Assembly (NCBI RefSeq): GCF_018398395.1
Contig: NZ_JAHCBF010000002.1
Location: 310,001-374,000, forward strand
Direction of reading: 5' to 3'
Length of the DNA stretch: 64,000 nt
Source of the DNA: Croceicoccus gelatinilyticus
GTDB taxonomy: Bacteria > Pseudomonadota > Alphaproteobacteria > Sphingomonadales > Sphingomonadaceae
In this document: positions 54,734 to 61,396 of the stretch, in pieces
Layout: each line of letters opens with the position of its first letter
How positions within the stretch are numbered: the stretch's first letter is position 1
Notes under the pieces: generated by a model
Told to the model about the DNA's origin: nothing
The model's database searches: none
Seen by the model: only the letters and a program-made list of their open reading frames with translations
Made by a program: the position numbers and the translations under genes

Positions 54734-55288
54734 CTACTTCACCCGCAGCACGCCCATGAAACCATTGCGCCCCTGGATCCGCAGGCGGTAACCGCCGAAC
54801 CCGCTGGGCTCGATTTCGGCAACCCAGCCGGCCCGCAGCCTGCCACGCATGTTGCCATTGCCGGTTTCCCGCCAAAGCTGCCCGTTCTCGAACAGGATGA
54901 CCATGCGCGAGGTCTTGTCGACGAAGACGTCGGCAATCGTCAGGGTCAGGATGTAATCGCCGTCTGCATTTTTGGACAATGCCGTGTCCGCAACCTGATC
55001 AAGCGCCTCAACCGGAACATCGGCCTCGGCAGCGGCGCGTTCGCTCATCCCGAATGTTTCGGCAGTCAGCTGCTCACTGCGCCGGTTTTCCTCTGCCTGC
55101 GCCTGCGGCAAGGCCAACAGCGCCTCATCGAAGCAGGCAAGGCGCGCGTCCGATTCCTGTATCGAGCCACATTCGCGGAACGGATCGAGCAGTCGCGCCT
55201 CACGCTTGTCCTGCGCGTTCGCCGATGCTGCGGCGGAAATTGCGATAGCCATGGCGAGGCTACCGCATGCAAACTTCTGGAATCTCAT
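54734..55288 (-). CDS. Small secreted protein, function unknown
   Basis: Protein of 184 residues with a signal peptide (MRFQKFACGSLAMAIAISAA, cleaved near ANA-Q). The mature part opens with FRECGSIQESDARLACFDEA, a two-Cys motif seen at the start of several periplasmic protein families, such as VasI-like ones. A coil of about 60 residues follows, then a beta-rich end with MVILFENGQLWRETG, then GFGGYRLRIQGRNGFMG, which looks like a small SH3-like or PilZ-like barrel. The start could also be 55300. It is the last gene downstream of the two sulfotransferase genes, separated from them by about 110 bases. No clear function. Confidence 0.7.
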   Translation of the reverse strand: MRFQKFACGSLAMAIAISAAASANAQDKREARLLDPFRECGSIQESDARLACFDEALLALPQAQAEENRRSEQLTAETFGMSERAAAEADVPVEALDQVADTALSKNADGDYILTLTIADVFVDKTSRMVILFENGQLWRETGNGNMRGRLRAGWVAEIEPSGFGGYRLRIQGRNGFMGVLRVK

Positions 55289-55400
55289 CTGATCTACCAT
55301 CCCGGTCTTTCGTGGACGCCACACAGGCGCATCACCGCTTCGCAGCGGTTCTCACGAAAAAGCTAGCGCCCGGACCGAGCGGGTCAATCGGTTTCGCCGA

Positions 55401-56981
55401 TCAGCTTTCGGCAAGCGGCCCAAGCGCCTCGCGCAGCGGATCGAGCCACTGCGAATAGGGCTTCCACACCGCCATGCCATCGCGGTTCAGCGGGCGGCGT
55501 ACCTGCTCGCTGCTGGGCGTGCGGACCGAACGATCAAGCTTGTGGTATTCGAGTACCGACGGATCCCATTCGACCCCGATATGGTCGAGCGCAGCGCGCA
55601 GCACCGGCTCCGGCTCTTCGATCAGGCGGATATAGTCGATGTGATGCACCAGCCCCGGCGCCGCTTCGTCGAAATGCGCCATGTAGTCGACGTAATCGAC
55701 GTACGTGCGCCCGATATGTTCAAGCGCGAAAGACGACGAGTGCGCGTCTGTGAACGACTGCGTGAAGTTCGCAAAGCAGCAGTCCATCGCCGGGCGGCGG
55801 ATGTCGATGATCTTCGCCTGCGGCAGGATGCGGCGGATCAGAAACACGTTGCTCCAGTTATGGGGCAGCTTGTCGATGAAGAACGGATCCTCGCTCTGCC
55901 GGTGCAGCGCCACGCGGCGCAGGTAATCCTGCCCCATCGCCTGCGCCTGCTGATCGGTTAGCGAGGCGACGAGCTGCGGCACGGTCATCTTCTGGCGCAT
56001 CGTCGCCGCTTCCAGCATCGCGCGCAGGATCGCGGGCACGTACTGCAACTCGCCCACCGCCTCGATCTGGTGGTGCGAGCCGAGCATCTGTTCAAGCAGC
56101 GTCGAACCCGATCGCGGCAGCGAGACGATGAAGATCGGCGTCACGTCGCCCACCGGCGCATCGGGGAACGAGGCGATCCGCTGGGCGGTCGCGATCTGGC
56201 GTGTCTGGGCGACTTCCTCGCGCAGTTCGGTGGCATCGTAACCGATGCTTTCCGCGCGCAACCAGTTGCCCTTTTCGTAGTGCGCGAAGGCCCCTTCATA
56301 ATCGCCGCGTTCGTGCAGAGCGCGGGCCAGCGCGAAGTGGACCGAGGCTGCGTTGCGGTCCTCGCGCGCGTCGGCGACGATGCGCTGCAACTGCGCGACT
56401 TCCTCGTCGGTCAGCACTTTCTTGCGGATCGAGGCCAGCGCCCACCACGCTTCGCCCGCGCCTTCGGCCAGCGCGATGGCCTTGCGGAAAGTCTCGACCG
56501 CCTCGTCCACCCGGCCTGCTGCGCGCAAGTTGTGGCCCAGCGCAATAAGGTGCTGCGGGTTTTTCGGGTCGGCCGCGGCTAGTTCCTGCTGCAGTTCGAG
56601 CGCTTCGTCGCTGCGCCCGATCTTGGTCAGCACCCCGCTGTAGAGCGAGCGGAAATTGTCGTCCCCGCCCTGCTCGATCGCCTTTTCGAGCAGCGCCAGC
56701 GCCTCGGGCACCTTTTCGCGGCGCAGCAGCACGGTGATGAAGGTGCTGCGCAGTTCGGGCGTGTTGAACCCTGTCGCCAGCGCCTTGCGCATGAAATGTT
56801 CGGCCTGCCCCAGCGCGCCGATCATCGCGGCGGCCTGTCCCAGCATGGCAAGCCCGCGCGGCTCGTCCTTGTGCTGGCGAAGGTGCGCCATGATCGCCTG
56901 CGCGGCCTGTTCGGGGCGCTGTTCGTCAAGCAGTGCCTGCGCCTGGGCGAGGCCGGGGAATGCGGCAACGCTCGCCATCAT
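55401..56981 (-). CDS. Tetratricopeptide-repeat sulfotransferase
   Basis: Protein of 526 residues. The N-terminal 240 residues form about six tetratricopeptide repeats (for example ALGHNLRAAGRVDEAVETFR and VHFALARALHERGDYEGAFA). From about 280 there is a sulfotransferase domain with the PAPS 5'-phosphosulfate loop IVSLPRSGSTLLEQ (285-298) and AKIIDIRRPAMDCCFAN, the 3'-phosphate-binding strand. This architecture is common in alphaproteobacteria and resembles bacterial relatives of tyrosylprotein sulfotransferases; the acceptor is unknown. It has no signal peptide, so it acts in the cytoplasm. Its ATG overlaps the stop of the smaller sulfotransferase gene (ATGA). Confidence 0.9.
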   Translation of the reverse strand: MMASVAAFPGLAQAQALLDEQRPEQAAQAIMAHLRQHKDEPRGLAMLGQAAAMIGALGQAEHFMRKALATGFNTPELRSTFITVLLRREKVPEALALLEKAIEQGGDDNFRSLYSGVLTKIGRSDEALELQQELAAADPKNPQHLIALGHNLRAAGRVDEAVETFRKAIALAEGAGEAWWALASIRKKVLTDEEVAQLQRIVADAREDRNAASVHFALARALHERGDYEGAFAHYEKGNWLRAESIGYDATELREEVAQTRQIATAQRIASFPDAPVGDVTPIFIVSLPRSGSTLLEQMLGSHHQIEAVGELQYVPAILRAMLEAATMRQKMTVPQLVASLTDQQAQAMGQDYLRRVALHRQSEDPFFIDKLPHNWSNVFLIRRILPQAKIIDIRRPAMDCCFANFTQSFTDAHSSSFALEHIGRTYVDYVDYMAHFDEAAPGLVHHIDYIRLIEEPEPVLRAALDHIGVEWDPSVLEYHKLDRSVRTPSSEQVRRPLNRDGMAVWKPYSQWLDPLREALGPLAES

Positions 56982-57769
56982 GCTTCTCCGTAACCGAGCA
57001 GGCGGCGAAGGCCGGGCACGTGGTAATCGACCAGCGCCTTGTGGCGGGCGGACAGTTCGTCGGGAAGGTCGAGTCCGATGCCGGTCAGGTTCTCGCGCGC
57101 GGTGCCGCTGTTTTCAGGGGCCGAGCCAATGGCGACGCGTTCGCGCCAGTCTTCGGGCAGCGTCAGTCCGCAGGCACCGAACAGGCTTTCGAAGAATCGC
57201 TCGGCGCGCTTGCTGGCAAGGTCGCCCACGGCATCGCGCAAGTCCTCGAACCGGATGGGATAGCAGCGCGCGCCCAGCCAGGCGGCGGCGTTCATTTCGT
57301 AGATGTCGCGCAGGCTCGGCGCTTTTCCGGGCAGGCCGAAGATCATCATCGTGATCAGTTCGTCCGCGCTCAGCTTGCCGTCCTTGATATGGTCGAGATT
57401 GCCGGAAAACTGGTCCGACACGAAGAACCGCGCACGGGCCAGCACCCAGTCATAGGGGTCACGGTAAAGCAGGATGCGGCGGGCGGGCGCAGTCTCGATC
57501 GCCGAGGCATCGGCGAGAAACAGGTGCCCCCAGCTCAGCATCGGATTGGCGGGATCGAAGGCCTTCAGATGCTGCTGCATGTTGGCCCACTGGATGAAGT
57601 CGGCCTTGTACTGCTGCTCCACCGGAACGAACATCCGCATCACGTTGCGCAGCAGGTGGCTCCCGCTCTTGGGAACCGAATTGAGGAAGATCGGCACTTC
57701 CAGCCGGGTCTGTTCGAAACGCCCGTTCGCTTCGTCGAGGTTGTCGGATTTCACCCAGATGCTGGCCAT
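56978..57769 (-). CDS. Sulfotransferase
   Basis: Protein of 263 residues. The PAPS loop PIFLNSVPKSGSHLLRNVMR (26-44) and the 3'-phosphate strand RRILLYRDPYDWVLARARFF (98-117) are clear sulfotransferase motifs. The rest fits the sulfotransferase fold loosely (HLFLADASAIETAPA, then YPIRFEDLRDAVGD). The reading frame is open upstream, but the ATG at 57769 follows GAAGAGAG and gives a compact domain. It is translated together with the TPR sulfotransferase (four-base overlap) and follows a receptor gene with an intervening stem-loop. The acceptor is unknown. Confidence 0.85.
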   Translation of the reverse strand: MASIWVKSDNLDEANGRFEQTRLEVPIFLNSVPKSGSHLLRNVMRMFVPVEQQYKADFIQWANMQQHLKAFDPANPMLSWGHLFLADASAIETAPARRILLYRDPYDWVLARARFFVSDQFSGNLDHIKDGKLSADELITMMIFGLPGKAPSLRDIYEMNAAAWLGARCYPIRFEDLRDAVGDLASKRAERFFESLFGACGLTLPEDWRERVAIGSAPENSGTARENLTGIGLDLPDELSARHKALVDYHVPGLRRLLGYGEA

Positions 57770-57818
57770 GGTCTCTCTTCGAAAAGGGTTCGGGGGAATT
57801 ACCTGCCCCGGATAGCAA

Positions 57819-57848
57819 ACCGGGCGACATGTCGCCATGCCGCCCGGT
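57819..57848 (-). terminator. Intercistronic stem-loop between the receptor and sulfotransferase genes
   Basis: ACCGGGCG and CGCCCGGT (57819-57826 with 57841-57848) can pair around a 14-base loop. On the minus strand the stem is followed by TTTGCTATCC, a poor T-tract. It may be a partial terminator or an mRNA-end-protecting hairpin that sets a lower level for the sulfotransferases than for the receptor. Confidence 0.5.
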
Positions 57849-57880
57849 CCTTGTTCAGCAGTCGTGTCCTGATGCGAAGA

Positions 57881-60800
57881 TCAGAACTTGGCCGCCACGT
57901 TGATGAACGCGCGGCGTCCAACAAGGCTGTACTGCGAGGCCGCAACGACAGGGCCGATCATCGAGATCTGACCACCGTTCAGCACCGACACGCGCGGCGG
58001 GCGGGTGTTGAACAGGTTGTTCACGCCCAGCGTGATGTCGAAGCTGTCGTCGACCGTCGCCGTGACAGAGGCGTTGTGGTAGAACATCGTCGGCGTCGTC
58101 AGGTCCGGGCAATACCGGCCATAGATCGTCGAGTTGATGCACGTGTCGCCACCGTAGTCGTCCTTGAAGTCCGACACGTCAGACGTGCTGCCGATCAGGT
58201 TGATGCCGTAGAAGAAGCTGACATCCCACGGCGTGTTCCAGTTGGCACGGAAGTCGGCGACCCATTCGGGCGAACCGGCTTCACCGTTGTCCGATTCAAG
58301 CGGCGAACCCGGCAGAAGGCGCGAGTTGTCCTTGATCTGGTACGTCGCATCGGCGGTGAACGTCAGCGAGCCGGCAGTGCCGAGGTCCTGGCGAACGTCG
58401 AGTGCGAAGTCGAGGCCGGTGTTACGCTGCGTCGCGATGTTCACGAACTGGTCGTAAACGATGGCGATGTTGTTCGCGTTTGCCGTCTGGCCACGTTCGA
58501 ACAGCGAGCACAGCGGATCGTTCGGGAAATTTTCCGAATCGTAGCAGCCGTACAGGATGTTCGATGCGCCCAGCTGCGCGATCTCGCCCTTCACCTTGAT
58601 GTCGAAGTAATCGACCGCAAGGCTGACGCGGGTACCGGCCGGCATCTGCGGGGTCAGGACACCGCCGACGACGAATGCGCGCGACGTTTCCGATTCCAGC
58701 AGGCCAAGACCGCCACTCGACACGCCGGTTGCCGAAACGCCGGCACCCGAGTGGGTGGCGGGGACGCCATCGGCGGCGCAGTTGTCGGCAACGCGCTGCG
58801 AAATCGCACCGGTTGCAAGGGCATTGCCCCACAGACGGCAGGGGTCGTTACGCTGGCTGACCGAGAAAGTTTCGTCCGCAAGGAACTGTTCGAACAGCGC
58901 CGGTGCACGGAACGAGGTACCATAGGAACCGCGGAAGCGGAGCCAGTCGGTCGTCGCCCAGTTCAGGCCGATCTTGTACGTGAAGTTGCCGTTGTCCGAC
59001 GCGCTTTCGCCGTCCGACTTGCGGGTTGCCTTCACGTTGGTCAGGCGGCCTGCAGCCGAAAGGGTCAGTTCCTCGAAGAACGGACGGTCGGCCAGAAGCG
59101 GAACGTTGATTTCCGCAAAAGCTTCGGTCGTCAGCGACTTACCGGCAGTGATACCCGAAGTGGAGGTACCCCATGCGTTGCCCGAACGGGTGATTTCGCC
59201 CGGAACGTCGTTGATCTTGTCTTCACGCGCATTGGCACCGATCGCGATGCCGAGCGGACCAGCAGGAAGCTCGAACAGCTCGCCCGAAAGCGATGCTTCG
59301 ACGGTCTTCTGCGTGTAGGTCGTCTGGCCTTCTTCCCAGTCGAACAGGAATTCGGCCTGTTCCGGCGTGATCTGGCCGGCGAGGAAGTAGGGGTCGGCCC
59401 ACGGAATATCGACGCAGTCCTTGCCGCCGAGGGGCGTGACCATGCCGACGCACGAACCGAGGTAGCCGAAGCCCTGATAGTAACCGATATCGTACGAATC
59501 CTGCAGGATCTGCTGGGTACGATACTTGCCCTTCGAGCGCGAATACTGGCCGTAGATTTCATAGCGCCAGCGGCTGTCGGCGAAATCGCCGCGAAGCCCT
59601 GCGACGCCGCGATAGTAGTCGACCGTCTGGCTGGAATCCGACTGGTCGGTGATGGCGGTCGGGCTGATGTAGTTGATGCCCTGCCAGCCGTCGCCCCAGA
59701 TGTTCCAGTAGTTGCCTGCACCGGTCGAGTAGAGGTCGCCCGTGTAGCCGAAGTTCCAGAACTGGCGCCAGCCGTTCTGGTAGGTTTCGCGGCGGTTGTA
59801 GAGGAACTCACCGAACAGTTCGACCGAATCCGAAATCTCGTACGATGCGTCCGCGTATGCGGTGTAGAGATCGGTTTCCGGAATGATCGTCTGCTGTTCG
59901 ACGAAGGGGTGGTAGTTGTTGGTGACAGCGCGCGATGCGGTGTCGTAGCTGACCGGATACCAGCCGGCCGGAGCGCCGAAGTCGCCGACGGAGTCGGGAG
60001 CACCGAAGGCCGGAACGCCCAGCGTTTCGCCCGGGTACTGGTACTGCATCAGCACCGTCGCAAAGTTGGGCGAGGTGTTGGTGCCGTCATCGAGATAGAG
60101 GTTGTCGACCAGGTTGTAGGTCCACACGTGGCCCCACGGCAGGTCTTCGCACTTGTAGTTGCCGGTGCGCGGATCGATGAGATCGGCGCGGCTGCCATCT
60201 TCGCGGAAGGTGTAAGCTTCCGGACATGCCAGGTAGCCGCGATCGCCGCGCTTCAGTTCGTTGGTGTGCGAATAGTCGCCCGCGATCAGGATGTGGCCGC
60301 GATCGAAGGTTTTGCCGAAGATGCCGCTGAGACGGTAATCTTCACCGCCGCCATCGAACGGAACCGACGAACTGAAACTCAGCTCGACACCGTCGGTGTC
60401 GGTCTTGGTGATGATGTTCACAACACCGGCGACTGCGTCCGAACCATAGACCGACGAAGCGCCCGTCTTCAGGATCTGGACATTCTGGGCCAGCGACTGC
60501 GGCAGGACGTTGAGGTCGAAGGACGACACGCCGCCACGGGTACCGGCGGGGCCTGCACGGCGACCGTTGAGAAGGACGAGCGTACGGTTCGGGCCAAGGC
60601 CACGAAGGTCGATCGTCTGTGCGCCCGGGCCGCCGTTCGTCACGAAGTTGGACGAGATCGCAGCGGTGATCTGGGTGGAGCCTGCCGCGACGGGCGAGCT
60701 CTGCAGGGTGGAGGCGAGGTCGAGCTTGCCTTCACGGCGCGCGACTTCCGGTTCGATCACGGTGATCGGATCCGGGCTGTTGAATTCGTTGATGCCGCCG

Positions 60801-60961
60801 ATGCGCGAACCGGTCACGATGATGACTTCATCGCTTGCCTGTGCGTCTTCGACGGTTTCTTCCACGTCCTGTGCAATTGCCGCGGTGGGCAGGCCCATCG
60901 CGAGCCCTGCCATCGCGGCAGGATATAGCGCGCTCGATCCGAGCAGGCTCAGTTTTTTCAT
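57881..60961 (-). CDS. TonB-dependent receptor (paralogue of the 61.4-kb receptor)
   Basis: Outer-membrane receptor of 1026 residues. A signal peptide ends AAIAQ (about 31). TonB-box-like DEVIIVTGSRI follows (around 43-53), then a plug domain with SSPVAAGSTQITAAISSNFV, then LRGLGPNRTLVLLNGRRAGP and TGASSVYGSDAVAGVVNIIT, and a barrel that ends RRAFINVAAKF. The ATG at 60961 has a GGGGA site; the frame is open upstream. It is the first gene of a leftward group with two sulfotransferases. Its plug is strongly similar to that of the interrupted receptor starting at 61397 on the other strand. The ligand is unknown. Confidence 0.92.
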   Translation of the reverse strand: MKKLSLLGSSALYPAAMAGLAMGLPTAAIAQDVEETVEDAQASDEVIIVTGSRIGGINEFNSPDPITVIEPEVARREGKLDLASTLQSSPVAAGSTQITAAISSNFVTNGGPGAQTIDLRGLGPNRTLVLLNGRRAGPAGTRGGVSSFDLNVLPQSLAQNVQILKTGASSVYGSDAVAGVVNIITKTDTDGVELSFSSSVPFDGGGEDYRLSGIFGKTFDRGHILIAGDYSHTNELKRGDRGYLACPEAYTFREDGSRADLIDPRTGNYKCEDLPWGHVWTYNLVDNLYLDDGTNTSPNFATVLMQYQYPGETLGVPAFGAPDSVGDFGAPAGWYPVSYDTASRAVTNNYHPFVEQQTIIPETDLYTAYADASYEISDSVELFGEFLYNRRETYQNGWRQFWNFGYTGDLYSTGAGNYWNIWGDGWQGINYISPTAITDQSDSSQTVDYYRGVAGLRGDFADSRWRYEIYGQYSRSKGKYRTQQILQDSYDIGYYQGFGYLGSCVGMVTPLGGKDCVDIPWADPYFLAGQITPEQAEFLFDWEEGQTTYTQKTVEASLSGELFELPAGPLGIAIGANAREDKINDVPGEITRSGNAWGTSTSGITAGKSLTTEAFAEINVPLLADRPFFEELTLSAAGRLTNVKATRKSDGESASDNGNFTYKIGLNWATTDWLRFRGSYGTSFRAPALFEQFLADETFSVSQRNDPCRLWGNALATGAISQRVADNCAADGVPATHSGAGVSATGVSSGGLGLLESETSRAFVVGGVLTPQMPAGTRVSLAVDYFDIKVKGEIAQLGASNILYGCYDSENFPNDPLCSLFERGQTANANNIAIVYDQFVNIATQRNTGLDFALDVRQDLGTAGSLTFTADATYQIKDNSRLLPGSPLESDNGEAGSPEWVADFRANWNTPWDVSFFYGINLIGSTSDVSDFKDDYGGDTCINSTIYGRYCPDLTTPTMFYHNASVTATVDDSFDITLGVNNLFNTRPPRVSVLNGGQISMIGPVVAASQYSLVGRRAFINVAAKF

Positions 60962-61396
60962 GTTGCAGTCCCCGTTAGGTTCACGAAACGAACGCATCAG
61001 CAATCCCGTGCAAAACGAACGTTTCATTTCCAACTAAATCGATGTGCAACACGCGTTGCAAGTGCGAAGAGGCGAAAAATTGGCCCCGGGGAGGCACTTG
61101 TGACCCATTGGCCACACCATCCCGCGCGGATAATGGCAAATTGCTGCAATCGCACCTTCGCCATGGGACCGTTCCCAAGAACTGATTTGGCCGCAGAGCA
61201 AGCGAATTAACATATTTCAGGCGTGTTGCGATTCGGCCACGATCGGCACGGAATATCGTATGCAACGTAACTAGTTTCTCGCTTTCAGGCCGCTAAACCG
61301 GAATACGTGCCTGCAAGGTGCGCCTGCACGTCGCGTGTGATGGTGCGCTTTTGGGACCGGGGTCTGACCACCCCGCAAGCGTAGGGACTGAATTTC
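60962..61396. other. 435-bp divergent control region between two TonB-dependent receptor genes
   Basis: No gene is recognised. It contains the palindrome at 61045-61060, a second TGCAAC half-site at 61261-61266, and AT-richer stretches near 61100-61210. Both receptor promoters must lie here. The right receptor has a TAGGGA ribosome-binding site just before its ATG. Confidence 0.55.
61045..61060. promoter_or_regulatory. LacI/GntR-like operator palindrome
   Basis: TGCAAC-ACGC-GTTGCA is a perfect inverted repeat with six-base arms and a four-base centre. It resembles operators of LacI-family repressors (TGCAAnCGnTTGCA type). It lies about 90 bases upstream of the left receptor start codon. On the minus strand its right arm overlaps TTGCAC, a possible -35 box. 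No regulator gene is next to it in the window. Confidence 0.5.

Noticed and set aside
51630-54875. Open frame of 1081 codons on the minus strand opposite the receptor at 51780-54626
   Set aside because: Antisense mirror of a real gene with biased composition; the plus-strand frame has a signal peptide, plug and barrel motifs.
56933-60928. Open frame of 1331 codons on the plus strand opposite the receptor at 57881-60961
   Set aside because: It is a mirror of the receptor gene produced by high GC in third positions; it has low-complexity Arg/Val/Asp-rich sequence, no signal peptide and no recognisable domain.
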